Below, in pieces: positions 43,747 to 52,669 of a stretch of 64,000 nt of DNA (within the stretch, counting starts at the first letter, position 1; each line of letters starts with the position of its first letter). The stretch is from contig DIBV01000001.1 in assembly GCA_002415085.1 (NCBI GenBank), positions 1 through 64,000 on the forward strand. The letters run 5' to 3'. Below the pieces are notes generated by a model, which worked only from the letters and a program-made list of their open reading frames with translations, made no database searches and was not told the origin of the DNA. Origin of the DNA: Arsukibacterium sp. UBA5043 (GTDB taxonomy: Bacteria; Pseudomonadota; Gammaproteobacteria; Enterobacterales; Alteromonadaceae). The position numbers and the translations under genes are program-made.

Positions 43747-46011
43747 TTAGCGATCCAGGTTCATTACCTTAGTCCAGGCCTTAACAAAGTCATCCACAAA
43801 CTTCTGTTTTGACGTATCAAAGGCATACACTTCGGCGACAGCCCGCAGTTCCGAGTTGGAACCAAATATCAGATCAACCGAGGTGGCTGTCCACTTTTGC
43901 TGGCCGGTTTTACGGTCTAAGCCCTGATAAACGCCGTCGGTGTCAGCCTTTTGCCAGACAGTAGACATATCGAGCAGATTAACGAAAAACTCGTTGTTTA
44001 AGGTACCGGGCCGGCTGGTTAACACGCCATGTTTTGCGCCCTGATAATTGGCATCCAGCGCTCGTAAACCACCAATCAACACAGTCATTTCAGGTACGCT
44101 TAAGTCAAGCTGGTCTGCTTTATCAATCAGCATTTCTGTTGGTGACTTGTAGCTGGCATCGGCATCAAAGTAGTTTCTGAAGCCATCTGCAGTCAGCTCA
44201 AGTAAGCTAAAGGCATTAACATCAGTCATTTGCTGCGTGGCATCACCGCGGCCTGGTTTAAACGGCACAGTAAGGGTGTAACCGGCGTCTTTTGCCGCTT
44301 TTTCAACGGCAGCGGCACCACCCAGCACAATGAGATCGGCCAGCGATACTTTTTTCCTGTTGCTGTTAAAGCCGGTCTGAATGTCTTTTAAGGCGCTGAC
44401 TACTTTGGCCGTTTCTGCCGGGTTATTTACCGCCCAGTCTTTCTGCGGCGCTAAAGCAATCCGGGCCCCGTTGGCGCCACCACGCATATCGGTGTCACGG
44501 TAACTGGCAGCGGATGCCCAGGCCACGCGCACCAGTTCAGGTACCGTTAAACCAGTGGCCAGAATTTTGGCTTTAAGGGTTTTAACGTCCCGCTCATTAA
44601 TAGTGGACTGGGTTGTTTCATCAATTGGATCCTGCCACACCAGAACCTCTGCGGGTACTTCACTACCTAAGAAATTACGGGGCGGTCCCATATCGCGGTG
44701 AGTTAATTTATACCAGGCTTTGGCAAAAGCCAGCCGGTATTCCTCTGGATCGGCCAGAAAGCGCTCGGCAATTTTGCGGTATTCCGGGTCAAATTTAAGT
44801 GCCAAGTCAGCCGTGGTCATCACCGGCGGGTTAAATTTACCTTTGACATGGGCATCAGGCACCGCTTTGTGCAACGATTCATCCGTAGGAACCCACTGAA
44901 TGGCGCCAGCCGGGCTGCGGGTTTGTTTCCACTCAAAATTAAGTAAATTGCTCAGATACAGCGAGGTCCAACGGGTAGGGGCCTGAGTCCAGGCGCCTTC
45001 CAGACCGCTGGTTACGGTATCTTCTGAATGGCCTTTACCACACTTATTTTTCCAGCCAAGCCCCTGTTCTTCAGTACCCGCTGCAGCGGGTTCGGCACCC
45101 AGGCAATCGGCGGGTTTATGCGCGCCATGCATTTTGCCAAACGTATGGCCGCCGGCGATAAGCGCCAGGGTTTCTTCATCATTCATGGCCATCCGTTCAA
45201 AGGCAACCCGGATATTTTTGGCAGAACCCATTGGATCCGGCACCCCTTTGGGCCCCTCGGGGTTGACATAAATAAGCCCCATATGGGTGGCGCCAAGTGG
45301 CCGTTGCAACTTGCCATCGGCATCTTCCCGATCACTGGCCAGCATTTCTACTTCCGGCCCCCAATACACCATATCGGGTTCCCAGTCATCAGCCCGGCCA
45401 CCGGCAAAACCGTACGTTTTAAAACCCATGTTTTCCAGGGCAACATTACCTGCCAGTACCATTAAATCTGACCAGGACAGCGCTTCGCCATATGTCTGTT
45501 TTACCGGCCATAACAATCGTCGTGCCTTGTCTAAGTTACCGTTATCCGGCCAGCTGTTAAGAGGCTCAAACCGTTGCTGGCCGCCACCGGCACCACCACG
45601 GCCATCCAGGGTGCGGTAGGTACCGGCACTGTGCCAGGTCATCCGGATAAAGAACGGACCGTAATTACCAAAGTCGGCTGGCCACCAGTCTTGTGATTCG
45701 GTTAGCAGGGCATTGATGTCTTGTTTAACCTTAGCCAAGTCAAGCTTGCTAAAGGCGTCAGCGTAATTAAAGTTGCTGCCGTAGGGGTTTGAACGTGTAT
45801 CGTGGTCACGCAGTGCCGATAAATCAAGTTGATCCGGCCACCAGAACTGGTTGTTTCGTACTGCAACCCCTTTGACTGCGCCAGTGGCTACAGCACCTTT
45901 CGGTTTTGCCATTTCAGGTTTTTGTGGCTCATTAGCAAAAGTTGCGCCCGATGCCAATAGCATGCTCATCGTGCCGGCCAGGATTGTTTTAGTAAAAGCT
46001 AGTGTTCTCAT
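43747..46011 (-). CDS. katG: Catalase-peroxidase KatG with signal peptide
   Basis: 754 residues. The bifunctional catalase-peroxidase core is complete: distal [10 protein letters not shown] (with Trp and His), a YVNPEGP loop with the crosslinked Tyr, and the proximal haem His in [16 protein letters not shown]. Residues 1-26 are a signal peptide (SGATFANE), so this is a secreted or periplasmic form like KatP, not the usual cytoplasmic KatG. It removes hydrogen peroxide. A possible OxyR-like half site lies upstream. Divergent from a small K+ channel gene. Confidence 0.93.
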   Translation of the reverse strand: MRTLAFTKTILAGTMSMLLASGATFANEPQKPEMAKPKGAVATGAVKGVAVRNNQFWWPDQLDLSALRDHDTRSNPYGSNFNYADAFSKLDLAKVKQDINALLTESQDWWPADFGNYGPFFIRMTWHSAGTYRTLDGRGGAGGGQQRFEPLNSWPDNGNLDKARRLLWPVKQTYGEALSWSDLMVLAGNVALENMGFKTYGFAGGRADDWEPDMVYWGPEVEMLASDREDADGKLQRPLGATHMGLIYVNPEGPKGVPDPMGSAKNIRVAFERMAMNDEETLALIAGGHTFGKMHGAHKPADCLGAEPAAAGTEEQGLGWKNKCGKGHSEDTVTSGLEGAWTQAPTRWTSLYLSNLLNFEWKQTRSPAGAIQWVPTDESLHKAVPDAHVKGKFNPPVMTTADLALKFDPEYRKIAERFLADPEEYRLAFAKAWYKLTHRDMGPPRNFLGSEVPAEVLVWQDPIDETTQSTINERDVKTLKAKILATGLTVPELVRVAWASAASYRDTDMRGGANGARIALAPQKDWAVNNPAETAKVVSALKDIQTGFNSNRKKVSLADLIVLGGAAAVEKAAKDAGYTLTVPFKPGRGDATQQMTDVNAFSLLELTADGFRNYFDADASYKSPTEMLIDKADQLDLSVPEMTVLIGGLRALDANYQGAKHGVLTSRPGTLNNEFFVNLLDMSTVWQKADTDGVYQGLDRKTGQQKWTATSVDLIFGSNSELRAVAEVYAFDTSKQKFVDDFVKAWTKVMNLDR

Positions 46012-46103
46012 TACTCGCGTCCTTCAAATTTATCTATGGTTGTTATAAACAGTCGCGCGTTGTTAGCGGTTAATCACCGGAACTAACGTGATAAATTGGT
46101 GAG

Positions 46104-46131
46104 CGCTGCACAACAATAAACGCTGCACAAC
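46104..46131. repeat. 11-bp direct repeat upstream of katG
   Basis: CGCTGCACAAC occurs at 46104-46114 and again at 46121-46131, in register every 17 bases, between katG and the divergent channel gene. It may be a regulator site or a duplication. Confidence 0.45.
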
Positions 46132-46143
46132 GTTAAACAGAGT

Positions 46144-46158
46144 ATAGTAAGTTCCTAA
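46144..46158. promoter_or_regulatory. Possible OxyR-like site
   Basis: ATAG-N7-CTAA differs by one base from the ATAG-N7-CTAT OxyR half-site and lies about 130 bases before the katG start. Only weak support. Confidence 0.25.
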
Positions 46159-46279
46159 TAGTTTAATGTGAAATAAAGTGATTGCCCTAAACTATAAAAG
46201 CGATTTAAGGTGTGTTGTCAGACCGTGCTGGTGTATGTTGTCTGTTATAATTTTTTTATTTTTCGAGCCTGGGAGCAAC

Positions 46280-46708
46280 ATGATTTCTATATGGCTGTTA
46301 AACAGCTTGATTGTCGCTATCGTGGTGATTATTCACTATGAATTTTTGTACCGGCTGACCCGGCTTATTCCCAGCCTGAACATCAAACACCGCTATCGGA
46401 TTGTGGTGGGGGTGTTCGGGGCGCTGATTGCCCACGCTATTGAAATATGGGTATTTGCGCTGGCGTATTATCTGATGCACCGGGCCGCTGGCTGGGGTGA
46501 ACTCAGTGGCAACTTTGATGGCAGCCTGATGGATTGTGTCTATTTTTCGTTTACCGTATTCAGCACGGTCGGCTTTGGTGATATTGCGCCTTTGGGTGAG
46601 CTGCGGTATTTAACCGGCATTGAATCGCTGACCGGCCTGGTGTTGATCACCTGGACGGCATCATTTTTATTTTTTGAAATGCAGCGTAACTGGAGTGAGC
46701 GGAAATAA
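46280..46708 (+). CDS. Small two-helix K+ channel (Ion_trans_2)
   Basis: 142 residues from the ATG at 46280 (GGGAG upstream); the longer frame would add an unlikely Cys-rich stretch. It has helices about 4-22, 48-70 and 118-138, with the selectivity filter TVGFGD before the last one. The filter uses Phe in place of Tyr, as in some prokaryotic K+ channels. No regulatory domain is attached. It is divergent from katG; whether peroxide and K+ control are linked is unknown. Confidence 0.82.
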   Translation: MISIWLLNSLIVAIVVIIHYEFLYRLTRLIPSLNIKHRYRIVVGVFGALIAHAIEIWVFALAYYLMHRAAGWGELSGNFDGSLMDCVYFSFTVFSTVGFGDIAPLGELRYLTGIESLTGLVLITWTASFLFFEMQRNWSERK

Positions 46709-46784
46709 TTTGCAGTAAGCCATGCTACTAACCGCTATCCGATAAATAATTCCTCACAATGCAGAATGTATGAGTCATAAAATA

Positions 46785-47732
46785 TTATTCAGACTCCCAC
46801 TTATATCGCGTTGGCAAGGCGGTAAAAGCGCCGAAGTATTGGCAGGTCAGCGAACCTGCTTTAATCGCTTTGTTAAGTATCAGTTGTTGTTTGATATTGT
46901 CTTGCAATAGTGCAGACCAGCTGTGCTCAGATAAGTACTGACTAAGCTGATAAAGCCAGGCACCAACGAAAGCATCTCCGGCAGCTGTGGTATCAACCAC
47001 CTTAACTGCAGCAACAGGTAAACTGAATTGGTGTGCTGCATAACTATTTACTGCATTGCTACCAGCAGTCACCACTAACCAACTATTACGATTAGCCTGT
47101 AATTGTTCAAGCCAGGTTTTCGCTTCCTGCTGCTGAGCAAGGTAATTCAGTTCGTCATCACTAAGCTTAATGATATCGGCCTGTTCCAGTAACTTCATTA
47201 CCAAACTAATATCTGCCTGGCTACTTGCCCACAGATTATGGCGTAAGTTGGCATCGACCGACACCAACCAGCCATGCTTATGCGCTTGCTCAACCATTGC
47301 AAAACTAGTGTCCGCAATTGCGCTATCTGTCAAACTGTTTGAGCATAAATGAAGAATTGCCGGGGTTTGCCAAAAACCTTCTGGTAGATGCGCCATGGTA
47401 TAAAGTAAGTCTGCAGCCGGTGGCCGATAAAATGAGAAACTTCTATCTCCTTGCTCGTTTAATGCAACAAAGGCCAGCGCTGTTTTTGCGTCGCTGGTAG
47501 TTGCACAGGCATGGCAATTTACGCCGTAATGGCTAAGCTCTGAAAGCAAAAACTCACCAAACATATCAGCACCAAGCATACCTACAAAACGTCCTTCACC
47601 GCCCAGCTTGGCAACGGCAACCGCAACATTCGCTGGCGCGCCGCCAGCAAAACGACGAAATAAACCTGGTTGTTGCGGGTCTTGTAAGAAGTCGATCAAC
47701 ACTTCGCCAAAACAATATACGGGTAATGACAT
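46785..47732 (-). CDS. scrK: Fructokinase (PfkB family)
   Basis: 315 residues from the ATG at 47732, chosen because GAGGGG lies just upstream. PfkB signatures: GGAPANVAVAVAKLGG at about 36-51 and DTTAAGDAFVGAW near the C-terminus with the catalytic Asp. It phosphorylates fructose, the by-product of amylosucrase action on sucrose, which fits its place divergent from the amylosucrase gene. Naming as scrK is by context and homology, not proven. Confidence 0.85.
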   Translation of the reverse strand: MSLPVYCFGEVLIDFLQDPQQPGLFRRFAGGAPANVAVAVAKLGGEGRFVGMLGADMFGEFLLSELSHYGVNCHACATTSDAKTALAFVALNEQGDRSFSFYRPPAADLLYTMAHLPEGFWQTPAILHLCSNSLTDSAIADTSFAMVEQAHKHGWLVSVDANLRHNLWASSQADISLVMKLLEQADIIKLSDDELNYLAQQQEAKTWLEQLQANRNSWLVVTAGSNAVNSYAAHQFSLPVAAVKVVDTTAAGDAFVGAWLYQLSQYLSEHSWSALLQDNIKQQLILNKAIKAGSLTCQYFGAFTALPTRYKWESE

Positions 47733-47962
47733 GCCTGCCCCTCTAACCTTTACTCTTATCAATTATCTGGGAACCTTTGTTAAAGGGACATCAGAAATCA
47801 GAGTTTGTTGATGCTTTCTGAAATGATTAAGATAACACTACGTCATAGTTTGTAATTAGTAAATGTTAAGCGCAAAAAAACAGCTATATTTTTTTTGAGA
47901 TGTTGCATTTAGGCTTAAATAAAGCAACTATAGCGGTTAGTTATTGCGTGAGGATGAGACAA

Positions 47963-49903
47963 ATGGTTCAGAAAAGCATATCAGAATTACAACTTGACTC
48001 AGCTGAGCTGGCCGATTTTTCTGCCAAAGTACTTAAACGATACAGTTCGTCGCTCAGAGCGATAGCGAAAGATCGCTGGCCGCTGTTTCAGGCTCGCCTG
48101 AAACAGCATTTACCTGCGTTATTGCAGTTATATCTGCCCCTCTATGGCGAGCGTTTTGACAGTTATTATTATCTTGAACAGCTATTAAAGTTATTGGCTA
48201 AGTCTGTTGCGCAACGGCCTGATTATCTGCATCTTGAGGATGAAGAACCACAAGATTGGCATAAACAGCAGCATGCTTTGGGCTCTGCCTGTTATGTCGA
48301 TTTATTTGCCGATAATTTTGCTGGTCTGGCAGCTCGTATTCCTTATTTAAAGCAAACCGGCATTAACTATCTGCACCTGATGCCTTTATTTAAAGCACCT
48401 GAGCCTAATAGCGATGGTGGTTACGCTGTGTCTGATTACCGTAAAACGATGCCTGCGCTTGGCAGCATGCCAGAGCTGGCTAAGTTAATGCAACAGCTGC
48501 ATCAGAATGGTATCCGGCCGGTGCTTGATTTCGTGTTTAACCATACTTCTGATGAACATCGTTGGGCACAAAAAGCCAAAGCAGGTGATACGGATTACCA
48601 GCAGTTTTATTTCTTTTTTACCGAGCAGCAGCGCGAGCAGTATTCACCATGGTTGCGTGAAATTTTCCCTGAGATACGCCGCGGCTGTTTCACATTTGAA
48701 CCCCTTGCTAAACGCTGGGTCTGGACAACTTTTAACAGCTTTCAGTGGGATTTAAATTACGCCAATCCGGCAGTATTCAATGCCATGGCCGAAGAAATGT
48801 TATTTCTTGCCAATCAGGGCGCGGCGGTACTAAGGTTAGACGCTCTGGCGTTTGTCTGGAAAGAAGCTGGCACAAGTTGTGAAAACCTGCCAAAAGCTCA
48901 CACGTTAATTCAGGCATTTAATGCGGTTGCCCGCATTGCTGCACCGGCATTACAATTTAAATCTGAAGCAATAGTGCATCCGGATGAGGTAGTAAAATAC
49001 ATTTCGCCCGAAGAATGCCAGCTATCATATAACCCATTGTTGATGGCGCTGTTGTGGAATAGCCTGGCAACCCGCAAAACCCGTCTATTAACCGAATCAC
49101 TACAGCGACGTTTTGCGATAGACCCGCATTGCAGCTGGGTAAATTATATTCGTTGCCATGATGATATTGGCTGGACCTTTGATGACAATGTGGCCTGGCA
49201 ACTGGGTATTAATCCTGAGCATCACCGCCAGTTTTTAAACCAGTTTTACACCGGTCAATTTAGCGGAAGTTTTGCCACTGGCGTGCCATTTCAGCAAAAC
49301 CCTGTTACCGGGGATTGTCGTGTCGCTGGCATGCTGGCGTCGCTTACCGGGGTCGAGCAGGCACTACAAAATGTGGATGAAACACAAAAACAGTGTCAGC
49401 TTGAGCAAGCGCTGGCTAGAATTTTTATTTTAAACAGTGTTATTTTAAGTATTGGCGGCTTACCGTTACTCTATATGGGTGATGAGTTAGGCTTGTTAAA
49501 TGACTACAGCTATCAGCAAGATCCCGCGAAACAGGATGACAGCCGCTGGGTAAACCGGGTTAAAGTGTCGGAACAGCAGCTGTTAACAGCAAAAGACCCT
49601 GCAAGTTTATCCGGACGTATTTATCAGCAGTTACAGCATCTGGTTAACGTGAGGGCCGGGTTAGCCGTGTTAGGGCCGGGCAGCACAGAAATCTTAGCAA
49701 GTGGCAATCCACATGTGTTTGTCTATCAGCGACAAGCTGACATGCAAGCTTTACGTTGTGTGGTAAATTTTAGTGAATCAGACCAGCTGTATACCGGATT
49801 AACAGCAGGCAAATGGCGTGACGAATTAACCGGGCAGCGGTTTGACAGTCAAAGTATGATGTTAAAGCCTTACCAGGTACTGTGGTTAAGCGCAATTAGT
49901 TAA
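47963..49903 (+). CDS. Amylosucrase / sucrose hydrolase (GH13)
   Basis: 646 residues from the ATG at 47963 (GAGG nine bases upstream). An N-terminal helical domain (about 1-100) precedes the GH13 barrel. Catalytic residues are seen as nucleophile Asp293 (LRLDALAF), acid/base Glu335 (FKSEAIVH) and His399-Asp400 (RCHDD). The YNP/GGYAVSDYR pattern and length match amylosucrases, which transfer glucose from sucrose to glucan, or their sucrose-hydrolase relatives; the sequence does not separate the two. Cytoplasmic, no signal peptide. A strong terminator follows. Confidence 0.87.
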   Translation: MVQKSISELQLDSAELADFSAKVLKRYSSSLRAIAKDRWPLFQARLKQHLPALLQLYLPLYGERFDSYYYLEQLLKLLAKSVAQRPDYLHLEDEEPQDWHKQQHALGSACYVDLFADNFAGLAARIPYLKQTGINYLHLMPLFKAPEPNSDGGYAVSDYRKTMPALGSMPELAKLMQQLHQNGIRPVLDFVFNHTSDEHRWAQKAKAGDTDYQQFYFFFTEQQREQYSPWLREIFPEIRRGCFTFEPLAKRWVWTTFNSFQWDLNYANPAVFNAMAEEMLFLANQGAAVLRLDALAFVWKEAGTSCENLPKAHTLIQAFNAVARIAAPALQFKSEAIVHPDEVVKYISPEECQLSYNPLLMALLWNSLATRKTRLLTESLQRRFAIDPHCSWVNYIRCHDDIGWTFDDNVAWQLGINPEHHRQFLNQFYTGQFSGSFATGVPFQQNPVTGDCRVAGMLASLTGVEQALQNVDETQKQCQLEQALARIFILNSVILSIGGLPLLYMGDELGLLNDYSYQQDPAKQDDSRWVNRVKVSEQQLLTAKDPASLSGRIYQQLQHLVNVRAGLAVLGPGSTEILASGNPHVFVYQRQADMQALRCVVNFSESDQLYTGLTAGKWRDELTGQRFDSQSMMLKPYQVLWLSAIS

Positions 49904-49922
49904 ATTTACATCAGCAGTTAAC

Positions 49923-49957
49923 GCCGGCCTGTAGTAAAACTACCGGCCGGCTTTTTT
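49923..49957 (+). terminator. Rho-independent terminator of amylosucrase gene
   Basis: GCCGGCC...TAG pairs with CTA...GGCCGGC, followed by TTTTTT, 20 bases after the stop. Confidence 0.88.
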
Positions 49958-49994
49958 GTTGTTAAGAAAATAACGTTAGCAAAAGCAAAACGAA

Positions 49995-50011
49995 GCCCCG
50001 TTGGACGGGGC
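49995..50011 (-). terminator. Terminator of MFS transporter gene
   Basis: GCCCCGT / ACGGGGC stem with a TGG loop, about 33 bases past the transporter stop on the minus strand, followed in that direction by a T-rich stretch. Confidence 0.6.
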
Positions 50012-50043
50012 AGAAAAAGAAAGAAACCGCTTTATAAAACAAA

Positions 50044-51270
50044 TTAGTGTGACATTCTCTGCAGTTGTTGCTCCGCAGGGTTTTTCAGGTGATTCCACCA
50101 CAAGCCGATGCTCATAATAACGGCAAAGCCCGTTGCCAGGTAAAACCCGTAGCGGACATCGCCAAAAATATCACCAACAATGCCCATCATTAATGGCCCA
50201 ACAGCTGCGGCCAATGCGGTAAAAGCTAAAATTAAACCTGCCGCCGCTCCGTGTTGATGGCGGGGAAAACAACTAATGCCTTTAGAATTAAGAGTTGGGT
50301 ACATCATTGACATAAATAAGCCCGAGAGTGGCATCAGCCACAATGCCCAGGCAACACCCTGGCTCATACTTAAAACAAAACAAAACGCAATGGCAGTACT
50401 GAACCAGGCTAGCAAAATGGTCCAGCTAAAGCGGGTTAATAACCATTCGGCTAAAAACCGACCCGTGGTGCGTAAGATAAAAAATACTGTGATGGCATGG
50501 GCTGCCAGTAAAGTGTATTGACCTTCGTATTGTTGTAGCAGGGTGGGTAGCCAGACAAACACCGCCACTTCAGTGGCTACATAGCAGGCTATTGCCAGCG
50601 AAAAGCCAAGCGCATAAGGGTTTTTAACCAGTTTCAGACAGTGCCAGATAGACGTTTTTGGCTGGGTGACATAAGCAGGGTAGTCCATGCGCCAGGCGAT
50701 AATCAGTAAAATCGCGCAAATCAAACCTGCAACCAGATACAGTTGCTCCCATGCCATATCCAGCATCAGCAGGACGGCGACCAGTGCCGGGCCAACAATA
50801 GCACCCAGTCCAAAAAAACCTTCGACCCGGTTCATTAAACGGGTGTGGCTAAGGGGGTTGGGGCTGATATCACCAATTAAAGCAAGGGCACCGGTTTTAA
50901 ATAAACCGATGCTTAGGCCGCATAAGCCGAGCAGCAGCATATAAAAGTAAAAACTTTGGTTAAGTGCAAAAGCGAAGCAGGCCAGTGTGTAAATAAACAG
51001 GCCAAATAAAATGATCTTTTTACGCCCAAGTTGATCTGCCAGTTGCCCCAGAAATAGGCCAGATAATCCAATAAAGATCATTGGCACGTAGTGAAACGCT
51101 GCGGCCTGGGTCAGGCTCAGATCAAATTGTTTGACCACTTCCGGTATAATCACCCCTACGGCATCGGTGGTCATAGCGAAAACAAAGAACATCAGGCAAG
51201 TCATCCACTTTACCTGGGTATAGGTATGCTCGGTCACCACAGCCGTGGTAATTACTGGTTTGTGTTGCAT
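50044..51270 (-). CDS. MFS sugar transporter
   Basis: 408 residues with 12 predicted membrane helices and the MFS loop motif GQLADQLGRKKII after helix 2. It lies in the sucrose locus, between the amylosucrase gene and the LacI gene, with a LacI-type operator upstream, so sucrose is the likely cargo across the inner membrane (ScrT-like role). The N-terminal Met-Gln-His-Lys start and the cytoplasmic ends are ordinary. Cargo is inference from context. Confidence 0.83.
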   Translation of the reverse strand: MQHKPVITTAVVTEHTYTQVKWMTCLMFFVFAMTTDAVGVIIPEVVKQFDLSLTQAAAFHYVPMIFIGLSGLFLGQLADQLGRKKIILFGLFIYTLACFAFALNQSFYFYMLLLGLCGLSIGLFKTGALALIGDISPNPLSHTRLMNRVEGFFGLGAIVGPALVAVLLMLDMAWEQLYLVAGLICAILLIIAWRMDYPAYVTQPKTSIWHCLKLVKNPYALGFSLAIACYVATEVAVFVWLPTLLQQYEGQYTLLAAHAITVFFILRTTGRFLAEWLLTRFSWTILLAWFSTAIAFCFVLSMSQGVAWALWLMPLSGLFMSMMYPTLNSKGISCFPRHQHGAAAGLILAFTALAAAVGPLMMGIVGDIFGDVRYGFYLATGFAVIMSIGLWWNHLKNPAEQQLQRMSH

Positions 51271-51410
51271 GTTATTACCCTGTCTTATGCAGGCTTTTTG
51301 CCTGTCAGTTTTATAATGCCAGTACTGTTATTGTTTTCTGGCTACCACTGTATGGTGGCTTTTGATTTATTGGTTTTCCAGGCTCGCTAAAGCCATACTT
51401 GAAATTACAC

Positions 51411-51424
51411 CTTAAACGTTTAAG
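51411..51424. promoter_or_regulatory. LacI-type operator, MFS promoter
   Basis: CTTAAACGTTTAAG, a perfect 14-bp palindrome with the central CG usual for LacI-family sites, 141 bases before the transporter start. It is shared with three related sites in this locus. Confidence 0.75.
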
Positions 51425-51482
51425 TATCAAGCCGGAGTTCGAAAAATGAACACAAAAGTTGCGGATTAATCAGTTTAAGGTG

Positions 51483-52508
51483 TTAGCAGCTGGCACGCAG
51501 CCTTAATTCACACTCCAGCAATATGTCCTGCTGCACATCACCGGCCAGTAGCATGCTGGCTGCTGTGCGGCCTTTTTCATCGCTATGCTGAGCGATAGTT
51601 GTCAGGGTAGGATAGGCTCGCTCGGCTTCTTCAATACCATCGAAACCAACCAACTTAACATCTTCCGGAATTTTTAAGCCAAGTTGCCTTGCTACACTCA
51701 TTGCACCAAGTGCAATCCGATCGCTCATGCACAACAACAAAGTTGGTCTCGGGTGTTGTGTCAGCGCTTCACGGGCAGCAATTTCTGCATAGTGATGGTT
51801 ATTAACCGGAATATGCCAGATTTGATCAGCACTAATTTCACGTTTTAAATCAGTCACCGCCGCCAGATAGCCATCAAGTCGACGACGGGAGATGGCTTCA
51901 TTTTGATCGTAGAGCTCGTGGCTTTGCATGCGACATACCCGGTTAGAATCAACTAAACGCAAGCCCAATACTGCCACTTTGCCAGGTTGCTGCTGCAGGG
52001 CGTAGTGGGCAATATCGTAAGCATAGCGGTAGTTGTCAATATTAACTGAGCCAATACCAGCCAGGTTGCAATCGACACTAATCACCGGCTTGCCACTTTG
52101 TATGACCCGCTCCAGCTGTTCGTGGTTTTTAGGACTGCCATAAATAATGAAACCGTCAGGAAGCGCTTCAGCTGTGCTGTGCACCGCTTTGCTACCCGAC
52201 AATAACAGCATATCTTTGCCTTGTTGCTGCAACACCTCAGCAATACCTTTAATCAGCTGATTTGCTACAGGATCACTGACGGAATACTCAAGGGTGTCTG
52301 ACAATAAAATTGCTATCATATCTGAACGACCCGTCCGAAGACTTCGCGCCGTAGCATTCGGGCCTGTAAAGCCGAGTTTCTCACTCTCTTTTAATATATG
52401 ACGCCTTAAATCAGCTGATAGTTGGTCAGGGCGGTTAAAAGCATTGGAAACGGTAGCAATCGACACGCCAAGGTGTTTTGCTAATGATTTAAGCGTAACA
52501 TTGGCCAT
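51483..52508 (-). CDS. scrR: LacI-family regulator of sucrose use
   Basis: 341 residues. N-terminal LacI helix-turn-helix (VTLKSLAKHLGVSIATVSNAFN, about 4-25) with hinge ARSLRTGRSD, then a periplasmic-binding-protein-like effector domain. It sits between the transporter and receptor genes of the sucrose locus. Palindromic operators related to CTTAAACGTTTAAG lie upstream of itself, the transporter and the receptor, so it probably represses all three until a sucrose-derived ligand binds. Confidence 0.87.
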   Translation of the reverse strand: MANVTLKSLAKHLGVSIATVSNAFNRPDQLSADLRRHILKESEKLGFTGPNATARSLRTGRSDMIAILLSDTLEYSVSDPVANQLIKGIAEVLQQQGKDMLLLSGSKAVHSTAEALPDGFIIYGSPKNHEQLERVIQSGKPVISVDCNLAGIGSVNIDNYRYAYDIAHYALQQQPGKVAVLGLRLVDSNRVCRMQSHELYDQNEAISRRRLDGYLAAVTDLKREISADQIWHIPVNNHHYAEIAAREALTQHPRPTLLLCMSDRIALGAMSVARQLGLKIPEDVKLVGFDGIEEAERAYPTLTTIAQHSDEKGRTAASMLLAGDVQQDILLECELRLRASC

Positions 52509-52571
52509 TTAGTAGCTGATCCTTATGCGAAAGGTGTAAAGTAGTTCCGGCAGCACTGTATTACAGATGTT

Positions 52572-52584
52572 CTTAAACGTTAAG
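52572..52584. promoter_or_regulatory. LacI-type operator, regulator promoter
   Basis: CTTAAACGTTAAG, one base shorter than the palindrome at 51411, lies 64 bases before the regulator start and suggests autorepression. Confidence 0.6.
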
Positions 52585-52624
52585 TTTTATTGTGCGAAAA
52601 TGAGTTAAATGCCCACAAAAACAA

Positions 52625-52649
52625 AAGCGGCTGCCTGTGCAACCGCTTT
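52625..52649 (-). terminator. Terminator of sucrose TonB receptor gene
   Basis: AAGCGG-TTGC pairs with GCAG-CCGCTT on the minus strand, followed by TTGTTTTTG, 20 bases past the receptor stop. Confidence 0.65.
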
Positions 52650-52669
52650 ATATTTGTTAGCAATCTTTG

